Source: Candidatus Sulfotelmatobacter sp.
GTDB lineage: Bacteria; Acidobacteriota; Terriglobia; Terriglobales; Acidobacteriaceae
DNA: 64,000 nucleotides
Direction of reading: 5' to 3'
Assembly: GCA_036500765.1 (NCBI GenBank)
Contig: DASYBM010000013.1
Coordinates: 1 to 64,000, forward strand
The notes below the pieces were generated by a model. The model searched no databases. It was not told the DNA's origin and saw only the letters and a list, made by a program, of their open reading frames with translations. Below are positions 10,195 to 18,990 of the stretch, piece after piece. Numbering within the stretch: position 1 is the stretch's first letter; the number at the start of each line of letters is the position of its first letter. The position numbers were made by a program, and so were the translations under genes.

Positions 10195-11487
10195 TCAAAA
10201 CTTCTTCGCCGTAATCCTATCCGCGCCAATATATGGCCGCAGCGCCTCGGGAATCACGACGCTCCCATCCGCCTGCTGATAATTTTCCACGATCGCAACC
10301 CAGGTGCGGCCGACGGCCAGCCCACTTCCGTTCAGCGTGTGCACGAAGTCGGTCTTATTCTTACCCTCCGGACGATAACGAATGTTGGCCCGCCGCGCCT
10401 GATACGACTCGAAGTTCGAGCACGACGAAATCTCCCGATACAACTGCTGCCCTGGCAGCCACACCTCAATGTCGTACGTCTTCGCCGAGGCCGCGCTCAT
10501 GTCTCCGGTGCAAAGCTTGACTATGCGGTAATGCAGACCGAGCTTCTGGAGAACCTCCTCCGCATTGCGCGTGAGTGTTTCGTGCTCGTCGTAGGAATGT
10601 TCCGGGCGCGTGAACTTCACCAGTTCGACTTTCTGAAACTGATGTTGCCGGATAATCCCGCGCACATCTTTCCCGTACGATCCCGCCTCGCTGCGAAAAC
10701 AAGGCGTGTAAGCGGTGAGCGAGAGCGGAAGCCGCGCCTGCTCGAGCACTTCGTCACGATAGAGATTGGTGACTGGAACTTCCGCTGTCGGGATCAGCCA
10801 GAGATCCTTGTCGCCGTGCGGCACGCGGAAAAGATCCGCCGCAAACTTGGGCAACTGTCCAGTGCCATACATCGATTCAGAATTCACCAGATACGGAGGA
10901 AGAACTTCGGTATATCCATGTTCGCGCGTATGAAGGTCGAGCATGAAGTTAGCCAGCGCTCGCTCGAGCTTCGCGCCCAGATCCCAATAGACTGCGAACC
11001 GCGCCCCGGACAGTTTCACAGCCCGCTCCAGATCGAGGATGCCAAGTTCCGCCCCCAGATCCCAGTGTGCCTTCGGAGTGAAATCGAACTTCGGCGCCGT
11101 GCCCCAGCGGCGCACCTCGACATTGTCCTCGGCGCTGTGGCCGATGGGGACGCTGGCGTGCGGCAAATTCGGAATGCCCGCGAGAATATCGCGCAGACGA
11201 GTATCAAGGTCAGCCGCAGTTTTTTCCAGCACCTGGATCTTTTCGCGCAGGTCCTTCGTCTGGCTCATCGCAGCGCTGGCATCCTGCCCACCTTTTTTCA
11301 GCTTCGCAATCTCTTCCGACGCCTTATTACGCTGCGCCTTGCTGGTCTCCGCTTCGGTAATGGCCTGGCGCCGCTCGGTCTCGACTTCCCGAAAGTCGCG
11401 CAGCACCGCAGCCGGATCCAGTCCGCGCTGGCGCAGCTTATCTTCCACAAGCGGTAGGTTTTCACGAACGAAATTCAGATCAAGCAT
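10195..11487 (-). CDS. serS: Seryl-tRNA synthetase
   Basis: A 430-residue class II synthetase, normal length for SerRS. Residues 1-~105 form the long antiparallel coiled-coil arm that binds the tRNA-Ser extra arm (charged heptads [21 protein letters not shown]). The catalytic domain has motif 2 ([21 protein letters not shown]) and motif 3 ([19 protein letters not shown]), which bind ATP and serine. It charges tRNA-Ser in the cytoplasm. The start is ATG at 11487 with no strong Shine-Dalgarno sequence. Upstream lies a repeat-rich spacer of about 370 bp. It probably leads a transcript that continues into the genes at 9646 and 8856. Confidence 0.98.
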   Translation of the reverse strand: MLDLNFVRENLPLVEDKLRQRGLDPAAVLRDFREVETERRQAITEAETSKAQRNKASEEIAKLKKGGQDASAAMSQTKDLREKIQVLEKTAADLDTRLRDILAGIPNLPHASVPIGHSAEDNVEVRRWGTAPKFDFTPKAHWDLGAELGILDLERAVKLSGARFAVYWDLGAKLERALANFMLDLHTREHGYTEVLPPYLVNSESMYGTGQLPKFAADLFRVPHGDKDLWLIPTAEVPVTNLYRDEVLEQARLPLSLTAYTPCFRSEAGSYGKDVRGIIRQHQFQKVELVKFTRPEHSYDEHETLTRNAEEVLQKLGLHYRIVKLCTGDMSAASAKTYDIEVWLPGQQLYREISSCSNFESYQARRANIRYRPEGKNKTDFVHTLNGSGLAVGRTWVAIVENYQQADGSVVIPEALRPYIGADRITAKKF

Positions 11488-11600
11488 GAGTCAGATCAGA
11501 CCAAGTAAAGGAAACAACTAATGTATCGGAAAAGAGCCGCAGAATGCACGCAAGACTTAGCGGAGTCGGAGAAGAAAGGTCTGTACAAGGGTGTCCGAGA

Positions 11601-11645
11601 AAGGTTCGTATCAGGCATCCGACAAGGTTCGTATCAGGGCATCCG
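11601..11645. repeat. Direct repeat, two ~22-bp units
   Basis: AAGGTTCGTATCAGG-CATCCG occurs twice back to back; the second copy has one extra G. Confidence 0.8.
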
Positions 11646-11680
11646 CTTTAGCGGTGCCGCCAGATGGCTCGGTTCCGACC

Positions 11681-11721
11681 CGGCTTCAGCCGCTGGGTTG
11701 CTGGGGCAGCGGCTGAAGCCG
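11681..11721. repeat. Perfect 15-bp inverted repeat (REP-like hairpin)
   Basis: CGGCTTCAGCCGCTG at 11681-11695 is exactly complementary to CAGCGGCTGAAGCCG at 11707-11721, with an 11-base loop. There is no T-run on either side, so it is not a simple terminator for either neighbour. Confidence 0.85.
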
Positions 11722-11857
11722 ACTTTAGTCTCTGTCTAGATACGGCATGTCTAACGACATGCCCTGATACAACCCTTCAGTTAACTGCAACGCTTCGGAA
11801 AAGGCTTGTATCTGGGAGTTCATCGGTGGAATGATCAAGGGAAAGCGGAGGTGATCC

Positions 11858-12208
11858 ATGGCCGCAGATCGGCATCCGGGCATCAGCATGCATAGACTGA
11901 CAGTAGGCGGCGGATTGATGGGACTCGTATTCGCGATAGGCTGCGCTCTCATCTTCGTTATCGGATTCCCCGCACTCTGGTCCTTCGTCGCTTTCAGCGC
12001 CGCCTTCGGCATTGTCATCGCGATTGTTCTTCATTTGGCGAGCGGCCACCAATCCAAGCGCAATCAGCCGCTGTCGATTCTGTCCACCGACGAAAAGGGC
12101 GAAATGTCGGCGGCGCGCCCACGGGAAAAACGGGCGAGTCAGTTCCGCTCCACGGCTGTCATGTGCGCCCCATCGATTTTCCTGCGGCGCGCGTCAGCAT
12201 CGCATTAG
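11858..12208 (+). CDS. Small two-helix membrane protein
   Basis: ATG at 11858 has an almost perfect Shine-Dalgarno sequence, GGAGGTGAT, ending two bases before the start codon. This is the best ribosome-binding site in the region and the reason for this start. The 116-residue product has two adjacent transmembrane helices (residues ~16-35 and ~40-62, MGLVFAIGCALIFVIG and FVAFSAAFGIVIAIVLHL), then a basic Ser/Arg-rich tail that is probably cytoplasmic. No family is recognised. It precedes pyrD by about 100 bp on the same strand, but nothing links their functions. Confidence 0.6.
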   Translation: MAADRHPGISMHRLTVGGGLMGLVFAIGCALIFVIGFPALWSFVAFSAAFGIVIAIVLHLASGHQSKRNQPLSILSTDEKGEMSAARPREKRASQFRSTAVMCAPSIFLRRASASH

Positions 12209-12314
12209 GCAGTGCACGGTTCGACTTTTCCCTCGACGACATCTTTGGCGTATTCCGCCCGCCTGTGTAAACTAACTGCGCGATGAGAACCTTCCCTCTG
12301 GGGAACGCGAAACC

Positions 12315-13247
12315 ATGACCGCCGCGTCGGCTCCCGATCTCGGCGTGAGCGTGGCCGGCATTCCGCTGAAGAACCCGATTATTGCCGCCAGCGGAACATT
12401 TGGCTACGGCGTCGAGTTTGAAGACGTCGTGCATCTGGGCAAACTCGGCGGATTCGTCGTGAAGGGACTCTCGAAGGAGCCAATGATCGGTAATCCTCCG
12501 CCGCGCCTGTGGGAAACCGCGGCTGGAATGTTGAATGCCATCGGCCTGCAAAACATCGGCGCGCAAGCCTTTCTCGCGGAGAAGTTGCCGCACTTGCGCG
12601 AGATCAAGAACATCGTCGTGCTGGCCAATGTTTTCGGCTATACCCGCGAAGACTACGAGCGCACCATCGAGATCCTCAACGATGGCGAAGGCATCGCGGC
12701 TTACGAGTTGAATGTCTCTTGCCCCAACACCGCCCACGGAGGGCTGCAATTCGGCAGCGACCCGCGTTCGCTCGATGAAGTCGTGACCACCGCCAAACGC
12801 GTGGCGCGGCGTCCGCTGATCGTGAAGCTGTCGCCGAACGTGACCAGCATCGCGCAGATGGCGTATGTGGCGCAGGAAGCCGGCGCTGACGCCCTCTCGC
12901 TCATCAACACGTTCGTGGCCATGGCAATTGACCCTGAGACGCGCAAGCCGCGCATCGCCAACGTCACCGCCGGCCTCTCTGGCCCGGCGATCAAGCCCAT
13001 CGCGGTGCGCATGGTCTACGACGCGGCACATGCCGTGAAGATTCCCGTGATCGGCATGGGTGGCATTTCCACTGCGGCCGACGTTGTGGAATTCTTGCTT
13101 GCCGGCGCCACCGCCGTGCAAATCGGCACGGCCAGCTATTGGGATCCCTGCGCCACCGAGAAAATTGTCGACGAGTTGCAGGAGTGGTGCGGCGATCACA
13201 ACGTCGCCCGGCTTTCCGACTTCATCGGCGGTATGCTGCTGGAATGA
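12315..13247 (+). CDS. pyrD: Dihydroorotate dehydrogenase, class 1B type
   Basis: A 310-residue FMN barrel enzyme of pyrimidine biosynthesis that oxidises dihydroorotate to orotate. The active-site loop ELNVSCPNT contains Cys136; a Cys base marks class 1 enzymes, while class 2 uses Ser. The N-terminal ASGTFGYG and C-terminal IGMGGISTAADVVEFLLAGATAVQIGTA are the usual substrate- and FMN-phosphate-binding segments. Class 1B enzymes normally work with the iron-sulfur/FAD subunit PyrK. No pyrK is adjacent, so the partner is elsewhere or a different acceptor is used. ATG at 12315 follows a purine-rich GGGGAA. Confidence 0.95.
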   Translation: MTAASAPDLGVSVAGIPLKNPIIAASGTFGYGVEFEDVVHLGKLGGFVVKGLSKEPMIGNPPPRLWETAAGMLNAIGLQNIGAQAFLAEKLPHLREIKNIVVLANVFGYTREDYERTIEILNDGEGIAAYELNVSCPNTAHGGLQFGSDPRSLDEVVTTAKRVARRPLIVKLSPNVTSIAQMAYVAQEAGADALSLINTFVAMAIDPETRKPRIANVTAGLSGPAIKPIAVRMVYDAAHAVKIPVIGMGGISTAADVVEFLLAGATAVQIGTASYWDPCATEKIVDELQEWCGDHNVARLSDFIGGMLLE

Positions 13248-13258
13248 ACCTGGGTGTT

Positions 13259-13317
13259 AGGTCTTGGGTCTTCGCTCTTGAAAACCTCAAGCGCCGGCAA
13301 ACCTAAGACCTAAGACC
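13259..13317. repeat. Imperfect inverted repeat downstream of pyrD
   Basis: GGTCTTGGGTCTT and AAGACCTAAGACC are complementary with one mismatch, about 30 bases apart. It could terminate pyrD, and the right arm forms the 3' end of the truncated flavoenzyme frame. Confidence 0.6.
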
Positions 13318-13602
13318 GGAAGTGTGGATCGGAGTTCCAGCGGCGTCCCAGAACGTACCATCGCGCAAAGCATGCGCCACTTCGAAAGCCCCCGGCTGGC
13401 TGCCACGTAGTCCAGTGAGTGCCGGCGGATAAACGGCTTCGCTCGAATGCCTGGACGAAGCGTCTGTCTGAGGGCTCTTGGCGAAACCGGGCAGCTTGGG
13501 CAATCCAAGTGCGCCAATGCCTACCGCAACCCCGTCGAGGAAATCGCGACGGGTGATTCGGCGTCCCATGCCCAATTTTTGATCGCGGGTACTTTCACTC
13601 AT
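13303..13602 (-). pseudogene. Truncated N-terminus of a Tat-exported FAD-dependent oxidoreductase (spermidine-dehydrogenase-like)
   Basis: ATG at 13602 opens 99 residues: a short leader, a twin-arginine motif (RRITRRDFLDG), a hydrophobic stretch (VAVGIGALGL), then YPPALTGLRGSQPGAFEVAHALRDGTFW. From memory this is the characteristic N-terminus of a family of exported flavoproteins of ~600 residues annotated as spermidine dehydrogenase or NAD(P)-binding amine oxidases. The frame ends at the repeat CCTAAGACCTAAGACC, just where the FAD-binding GxGxxG strand should begin. More than 80% of the gene is missing, so it is called a remnant. An independent short exported protein is the alternative. Confidence 0.6.
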
Positions 13603-13658
13603 GACGCATGCAGGGATGGAAGGGGCGGCGCTCAGAATTCGAACGCCAGACGAGAGCG

Positions 13659-15011
13659 CTATCGGCCGTGAGTGTACCAGATCGAGCCAGGAGAGCGGTA
13701 ATCGCGGCCTTCGCCCCACACCGCATGGGTCACGCCGTCGCCGTCGATGGCGAGGCCGAAGTAGTCTCCGAAAGGAAAGCGAAATCCGCGCGGCAGAATA
13801 TAGTCATAGTCCGGGACGGGCCCGGAGAGCCGCGTTTCCGCGTTCCAGGTCGCACCGCCGTTGGTCGAGGTTCGATAATACGTGTTCCAGAGGCCGCGAT
13901 TGGGATGGCCTGCCTCCGTCGCTCTGGCATCCATCCAGGCCACGCGAACGTCGCCGGACGCACCGGCGGCAATCGCAGGGAAGGCGTGCTCCACTCCATT
14001 CGCCGCATTCGATACAACGGTTCGCTCGGTCCAGCTCGCTCCCGCGCTGGTCGAAGAAGAGAAGTAGATGTGCTCTGGCCCGCCGTTTACCGAACCCGCG
14101 TTCCACAGAGCATAGATTGCGCCAGCGGCGTCCGAGGCCAACGCGATCTGCGGACCTAGGAATCCCGTTTCGCAGCTCTGCGCGGCACAGTCCGGAGGCG
14201 CGCTCGAAACATCCAGCAGAAGCGTGCCCCAGGTGCGTCCACCATCGTGCGAGCTGCTGACATACACGCTCACCGGGCGGGTCGGCATTTCATGGCGCGC
14301 GTAAGCGGTCCAGCCGAAATAAACGTTGCCCGCCGCGTCGACGGTGGCCCCGCCTGCCAGCGACCATCCGGGAGCGGGATTGGAATTCACCTGCACCATG
14401 CTGAAGGTCTGCCCGGCATCGTGCGAAGCCGCGACCAGAAATCTCTCTTCATGATTGAACCCGACATACACATCGGCTCCACGCACCGCCAGCACCGGCT
14501 TGTCGGTGTCTTCCCGGCCCCGTTCAGCCAGCGAGTAGGACCAGCTCTGGCCGAAGTCGAGTGAGCGCGCCACTACGATGTCGCGCTTGCTGTTCTGCAT
14601 CCACGACGCATACACGGTCTGCCGGTCCACCGGATCGACCACAATCTGCGGATCGAACTGCCCGGTCGGAAAAGGTTCCAGGGCCTTCGAAGGCTGCCAC
14701 GTCACGCCATTGTCATTGCTGACGACCAGGGCAACGCTGGGCGCCGTGCAAGTTGGACAATCCGGAACCGCTCCGTACTGCGGATAGAGAACGTACACGT
14801 GTCCGCGCCCGTCGGCGGCAATGGCCGGCTCCCATTGATCGCCGGTGTGATAGCCGATGCGCGTTGGTGGCGTGAATCCCGAGCCAGGCGCCGGGTCTAC
14901 TGCCGCAGCGAATGAGTCTAAAGCCAAGAAAAACAAAGCCAATAGAATCAGCCGTGCGGAGATGCGCACAGTTCTTGGCCCGGCTTCGAAGCGGCGACTT
15001 TTGAATGCCAC
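13659..15011 (-). CDS. Exported sialidase-like six-Asp-box (BNR repeat) protein
   Basis: GTG at 15011 gives 450 residues with an N-terminal signal/anchor (LILLALFFLALDSFAAA, ~20-37). The rest is a beta-propeller marked by six Asp-box repeats of the S-x-D-x-G-x-x-W type: SNDNGVTW, SLDFGQSW, SHDAGQTF, SSHDGGRTW, STSAGASW and STNGGATW. Asp-box propellers include sialidases, but also many non-enzymatic exported proteins. The sialidase arginine triad cannot be assigned confidently, so hydrolase activity is unproven. It lies upstream of and on the same strand as the flavoenzyme stump. Confidence 0.8.
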   Translation of the reverse strand: MAFKSRRFEAGPRTVRISARLILLALFFLALDSFAAAVDPAPGSGFTPPTRIGYHTGDQWEPAIAADGRGHVYVLYPQYGAVPDCPTCTAPSVALVVSNDNGVTWQPSKALEPFPTGQFDPQIVVDPVDRQTVYASWMQNSKRDIVVARSLDFGQSWSYSLAERGREDTDKPVLAVRGADVYVGFNHEERFLVAASHDAGQTFSMVQVNSNPAPGWSLAGGATVDAAGNVYFGWTAYARHEMPTRPVSVYVSSSHDGGRTWGTLLLDVSSAPPDCAAQSCETGFLGPQIALASDAAGAIYALWNAGSVNGGPEHIYFSSSTSAGASWTERTVVSNAANGVEHAFPAIAAGASGDVRVAWMDARATEAGHPNRGLWNTYYRTSTNGGATWNAETRLSGPVPDYDYILPRGFRFPFGDYFGLAIDGDGVTHAVWGEGRDYRSPGSIWYTHGR

Positions 15012-15421
15012 AGAACTTTCCCTGGGGGGAAGATTAAAACTCTGTCATGGACTTTACCGTGATTCTGAGGGAGCGTCAATCGGATCGACGGGGGATAGCG
15101 CAGGATTTTACAAGCCGGTGACTTAGTAGGTCCTAAATCGGCACCTGCTTATCTTTGCGTCCTGTGCGGCATTTCTTACCGTCCTTGCGGGTCAGGAGCG
15201 GTTGACTCTTGCCTCTGCCCGACGGAAAAAATTAAACCGCAAAGTGCGCCAGGAAATGCAGCAAAGGACGCAGAGGCTTCGAGACTACTAGACCTTGTTG
15301 GCGTTTGATCATCCAATGAGGCAGAATATGAACGTCATCACTGACCGACAGAACCAAGATCGACAGAACCAAGACCGACGCAGCCAAGACCGACGCAGCC
15401 AAGACCATGGAGCCAATCGCA
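15012..15421. other. Intergenic region with long imperfect inverted repeat and 15-bp tandem array
   Basis: No gene is seen. From ~15150 to ~15285 CTTTGCGTCCTGTGCGG and a later CCGCAAAG...GGACGCAG form an imperfect inverted repeat. The right end is the 4x15-bp array that runs up to the msrA start. Confidence 0.6.
15343..15402. repeat. Tandem 15-bp repeat, four units
   Basis: Units: GACCGACAGAACCAA, GATCGACAGAACCAA, GACCGACGCAGCCAA (twice). The array ends a few bases before the msrA start codon, so it occupies the place of the promoter or leader. Confidence 0.9.
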
Positions 15422-15898
15422 ATGGAGAAAGCCACTTTCGCAGCAGGATGTTTCTGGGGAGTCGAAGCCACCTTCCGGCAGATGCCCGGCGTAATTTCAA
15501 CCCGCGTCGGCTACACCGGAGGCCAGACCGGGAATCCGACATACAAAGAAGTCTGCACCGACCGCACCGGCCACGCCGAAGCGGTGGAAGTTGAGTTCGA
15601 TCCCGCGCAAGTGAGCTACGCCGATCTGCTCAAAGTTTTCTGGGAGAATCACGATCCCACGCAGGTAAACCGCCAGGGCCCCGATTGGGGATCGCAATAC
15701 CGCTCCGCGATTTTCTTCTATTCGCCCGAGCAGGCTAAACAGGCGCAGGCCTCGAAAGAGGCGCTCGAAAAGGCTCACCGCTATTCGAAGCCAATCGCCA
15801 CGCAGATCGTTCCCGCAGTGACTTTTTTCCCGGCGGAAGATTACCACCAGCAATATCTGGAAAAACGCGGCCTGGCCAGTTGCCACATCAAGGCGTAA
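15422..15898 (+). CDS. msrA: Peptide methionine-(S)-S-oxide reductase
   Basis: A 158-residue protein. It repairs oxidised methionine using the nucleophilic Cys in the invariant GCFWG motif (Cys10 here). Other family signatures are present: [45 protein letters not shown] and a C-terminal Cys (SCHIKA) that may act as recycling cysteine. An in-frame ATG at 15407 would add five residues; 15422 is preferred because it matches the usual [13 protein letters not shown] start and has GGAG about ten bases upstream. The four 15-bp repeats immediately upstream may affect expression. Confidence 0.95.
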   Translation: MEKATFAAGCFWGVEATFRQMPGVISTRVGYTGGQTGNPTYKEVCTDRTGHAEAVEVEFDPAQVSYADLLKVFWENHDPTQVNRQGPDWGSQYRSAIFFYSPEQAKQAQASKEALEKAHRYSKPIATQIVPAVTFFPAEDYHQQYLEKRGLASCHIKA

Positions 15899-16030
15899 TC
15901 AACCGCGTGAGAAATACCCGCGCCCCGGTCAATGAGTGTAATGGGCGGCATTGCTTTAACTTAGCGGCGGCATTACGTTTGTAATTTGTTGAAGCCTGTC
16001 CTACTTCGTAATCTAGGGCGGAGTTTTATC

Positions 16031-17590
16031 ATGCCTTCACGCCCCACCCTCTTCGGGCCGATTGTTTTCCTCGCCGTATGTATTCCACTTTGGATTAACG
16101 CCCAAGATGATTCCAGATGGCACATTTCCCCCACGGAGATGAATATCAAGATTGGCGACATTCAGCCTCTCCAGATCCTCGATGCTCAAGGCAGCGAGTT
16201 TCACACTGACGACTGGTCTGTCGACGATCCCGATTTGGCGCAGATTAGAGTAGAAAACGGCCACGCGGTTCTGTACGCCAAAGCTAGTGGATCCGTTAAT
16301 GTCGCAGCATCGGCCGACGGAACGACGCTGGCTCGAAAAATCTTAATCTGGCCGCAGGGATCGAAGTTCAAGGGGATTCGCTGGAGTGTTCCGCCAATTG
16401 GTCGCGAAACTGGCACCCTACAGGCCGTGCCAGCCGACGATGGTCCGGATCTGTTCTCCCTAGATCAGACGGGTCAAGGAACTTATCTTCGTGCATTTTC
16501 AAACCGTGGATTGCAGCTTTGGTTGTATAGAATCCCGGAGGCATTTGGAAAAATCGAGTTTGTTTGTGGTGACGATCTCGGTGGCGCCGTATTAGCTGAC
16601 GTTCACTCCGACTTTTACACGTTGTACGTGGTGAGCAAGGACGGAAAACCCCTTTGGCATCGCAAGTTCGAGGGGGTCAAGAAAGGGCATGCGCTTAACT
16701 ACAGTAATTTGCTGCACCTGCTGAATCAATCCGTCGATGGAACTTGGGCTACGATAATCGGATTAGACGAAGCGACCGGGGCCGAGGCTTTCAGTCTCAA
16801 AATTCCAGGGTCCCGCGTGAGTGAGGTCAACATCACACGATCTGGAGACAAGATAATTTGTGCTCCCGGCCGTTCCGTTTCTAAAGCACTGCGTGTACTC
16901 ACCAGCGGTCTCTTTGTAAATACCGATGGGGATGCTTACGCCGCGTTCACCGATAACGACTGGACTGTGGGCGCAGACACGTGTGCGGCGGGCTCTGTGG
17001 TTGATCCGCAAAAAGTTTCGTTTTCTCGCGACGACAAACTGCTTCTATGGCGAATCCATTCTGACGGCTCTCAGGAAACCAGCACCGTCGATGCATCCAA
17101 ACATGAGCATTCTTCATTCAGCGCCCCGGTGACAGTTATGTCGCCGACTGGAGACATTATCCCGGACGGTTTTGACGGTGTCCTGTTGTCCGTTCGCGCA
17201 ACGCACACAGACCTCTCACAAAAGGTAAGGGGCCCATCCGAGGAATTCGTTTATCGAATCACGAAAGACGGCGAGGTTGCCTACAGGTTCCCATTGCCCA
17301 GGTACGCTGGGGCCCTACACGACGAGATGGTGCTTGGAGAGAAGGATTTAGGTTTCGCGACTCGCGGTGGTACGCTAATCGCCTTTAACGTAGAAGATGG
17401 CAGCGAGGTTTGGCGCTGGAATTCGGGGGCCTCAGAAATCAAGATCAACATGGCAACGGCGGGAGGGGGATGTGCCGTAGATACACCCGAAGGATTGGTT
17501 CTCATACAAGACGGGATCAAGAAACGAGTGGTCGCTCCTTCAGGCTCGCAAATGTATACTCCCGGCGAATACATTCATACGGCTCAATGA
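16031..17590 (+). CDS. Exported protein with Ig-like N-terminus and PQQ/WD-like propeller repeats
   Basis: ATG at 16031 is preceded by GGGCGGAG at good spacing and gives a 519-residue protein with signal peptide (residues ~1-24, ending INAQ). Residues ~30-105 resemble a BIG2-type Ig domain (MNIKIGDIQPLQILDAQGSEF, VLYAKASGSVNVAASADG). The remainder has repeating strand units ending in phrases like SKDGKPLWHRKF and NVEDGSEVWRWN, the pattern of PQQ-type beta-propellers. It probably acts in the periplasm or at the surface as a binding or scaffold protein. It is convergent with map. Function unknown. Confidence 0.7.
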   Translation: MPSRPTLFGPIVFLAVCIPLWINAQDDSRWHISPTEMNIKIGDIQPLQILDAQGSEFHTDDWSVDDPDLAQIRVENGHAVLYAKASGSVNVAASADGTTLARKILIWPQGSKFKGIRWSVPPIGRETGTLQAVPADDGPDLFSLDQTGQGTYLRAFSNRGLQLWLYRIPEAFGKIEFVCGDDLGGAVLADVHSDFYTLYVVSKDGKPLWHRKFEGVKKGHALNYSNLLHLLNQSVDGTWATIIGLDEATGAEAFSLKIPGSRVSEVNITRSGDKIICAPGRSVSKALRVLTSGLFVNTDGDAYAAFTDNDWTVGADTCAAGSVVDPQKVSFSRDDKLLLWRIHSDGSQETSTVDASKHEHSSFSAPVTVMSPTGDIIPDGFDGVLLSVRATHTDLSQKVRGPSEEFVYRITKDGEVAYRFPLPRYAGALHDEMVLGEKDLGFATRGGTLIAFNVEDGSEVWRWNSGASEIKINMATAGGGCAVDTPEGLVLIQDGIKKRVVAPSGSQMYTPGEYIHTAQ

Positions 17591-17656
17591 GTCGATGTGA
17601 ACTGTTGTAGCTCACTCGGGACGGCGTTAGCTCTTCCAAACCCATGCTGCACCCGC

Positions 17657-18400
17657 TCAGGCAGCGGTGAGAAGAATCGGCGCGCCCTTGGTGATCACAA
17701 TCGTGTGCTCGTAATGCGCCGAGGGACGCCGATCCGCGGTGACCATCGTCCAGCCATCGGAAGCCATCTGCGACCGTCCCGATCCGGCGGCGATAATGGG
17801 CTCGACGGTTATGACGAGGCCTTCGGTAAGAATTTGGTCGGCTTTGGGATCGTGATAGTTGGGCACGATCGGCGGCTCGTGGATGGTGCGTCCAATGCCG
17901 TGGCCGGCGAGCTGGCGAATCACGGAAAAGCCGCTCTTTCGTACCTCGCGCTCGACTACGCGTCCAATTTCCGAGACGCGAAAGCCCGCCCGCGCCACCA
18001 GCATCGCTTTCGCGAAAGCGCGTTCCGCGCAGTCCACCAGCCGCTGCGCCTCCTCGGTGACTTCGCCCACGGGCACGGTAATGGCTGCGTCGGCCATGAA
18101 CCCATCTTTTTCGATCGTTACGTCGAGCTTGACCAGATCGCCATTCTGCAGCGCGCGTTGGCTCGGGATGCCATGAACCGCCTCCTCATTCACGCTGATG
18201 CAGTTGACTCCGGGAAACTGATAGACCATCGCCGGAGCCGACTGCGCGCCCTGCTCGTGCATGACCGCTCCGCCCACATCGTCCAGTTCCAGAGTCGTAA
18301 TGCCCGGGCGCACTGCGGCCTTCATCGCCGTCAGCATGGCTCGCACTACGGCCCCGGCGGCGCGCATGCCTTGCAATTCTGCCGGCCCGTCGATCGACAT
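17657..18400 (-). CDS. map: Methionine aminopeptidase, type I
   Basis: A 247-residue dinuclear metalloprotease that removes the initiator Met from nascent proteins. All five metal ligands are visible: Asp93 (KLDVT), Asp104 (ADAAIT), His167 (GHGIGRTIHEPP), Glu200 (TVEPI) and Glu231 (YEHTIV). The substrate-binding His is probably His76 (AVHGIP). The ATG directly follows the TGA of the upstream membrane-protein gene (GGAGGCATGAATG), so that gene's last codons supply the Shine-Dalgarno sequence and the two are translationally coupled. Confidence 0.97.
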   Translation of the reverse strand: MSIDGPAELQGMRAAGAVVRAMLTAMKAAVRPGITTLELDDVGGAVMHEQGAQSAPAMVYQFPGVNCISVNEEAVHGIPSQRALQNGDLVKLDVTIEKDGFMADAAITVPVGEVTEEAQRLVDCAERAFAKAMLVARAGFRVSEIGRVVEREVRKSGFSVIRQLAGHGIGRTIHEPPIVPNYHDPKADQILTEGLVITVEPIIAAGSGRSQMASDGWTMVTADRRPSAHYEHTIVITKGAPILLTAA

Positions 18401-18829
18401 TCATGCCTCCGGTACAGTTGAGGAACTCACCGGCTGGCGAGGCCGGAAGAAGAAAAGCAAGATGAAGCCGCCTAAATAATAAGGCACGCTCTGCTCTAAG
18501 GTCGAACCCAGAAAGCGCTGGATCAGCCCAAACAAAGGCAGAGCCTCGCACAATCCGTAAGTGGCAAAGTACCCCGTTCTCCAATGATTCAGACTGATGC
18601 TGTCCTCAGGATCCGAGGCCAGACTTCCCTCCGCCCGCAGCGTCAGCGTGCGGCGCACCACGAAGATCACCCCAACCACGGCCACGCCCAGCGTGGTAAA
18701 CAGGTAGCTCAGAGCAGGGTCGACCGTCCGCGCCGCGGGCCCAAGCGCTTCTCCCACGATTCCGCAGAGAACGATGCTGGCCAGCATCGACCACTGCACC
18801 GCCCGCAGTGTCTTCACGGCCTTGATCAT
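18401..18829 (-). CDS. Four-helix membrane protein, function unknown
   Basis: A 142-residue protein with about four hydrophobic helices (residues ~12-28, 42-60, 84-104, 114-130) and little soluble sequence. No catalytic motif is visible. It abuts map with no gap, and its 3' end carries the map ribosome-binding site. Such small integral proteins are common in Acidobacteriota, but I cannot name a family. Confidence 0.7.
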   Translation of the reverse strand: MIKAVKTLRAVQWSMLASIVLCGIVGEALGPAARTVDPALSYLFTTLGVAVVGVIFVVRRTLTLRAEGSLASDPEDSISLNHWRTGYFATYGLCEALPLFGLIQRFLGSTLEQSVPYYLGGFILLFFFRPRQPVSSSTVPEA

Positions 18830-18990
18830 GCACGTAATGCCATCGCAAAATGCGATCAGAATAACGCCGTTAAAATTATGTCATCCAAACGACATTGTTT
18901 GTCGCCGACAAGAAATTCTCGCGCGAATGTGGGGAGGACTACGAAAACATTCTACGGCGGAATCTGGTTTCATGAGAGATTTTTTTGGCG

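Larger units (their letters stand above)
11488..11857. other. Repeat-rich intergenic region between serS and the gene at 11858
   Basis: No gene is seen in these 370 bp, which separate two divergent genes. They contain two 22-23 bp direct repeats (11601-11645), a 15-bp perfect inverted repeat (11681-11721), an 8-bp perfect hairpin GGCATGTC-TAAC-GACATGCC (11744-11763) and an imperfect hairpin around GCATCCGCT-TT-AGCGGTGC (about 11638-11660). The serS promoter must lie at the left end. Confidence 0.7.

Noticed and set aside
10114-11457. 447-codon open frame on the plus strand across serS
   Set aside because: Exact antisense of serS, whose synthetase motifs are unmistakable; Arg/Leu-rich shadow composition.
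12159-13199. 346-codon minus-strand frame over pyrD
   Set aside because: Antisense shadow of pyrD; His/Arg/Gly-rich, no domain.
15232-15471. Hydrophobic 79-residue minus-strand frame (LAASVL repeats)
   Set aside because: Produced by reading the 15-bp tandem array and the msrA start backwards; no ribosome site.
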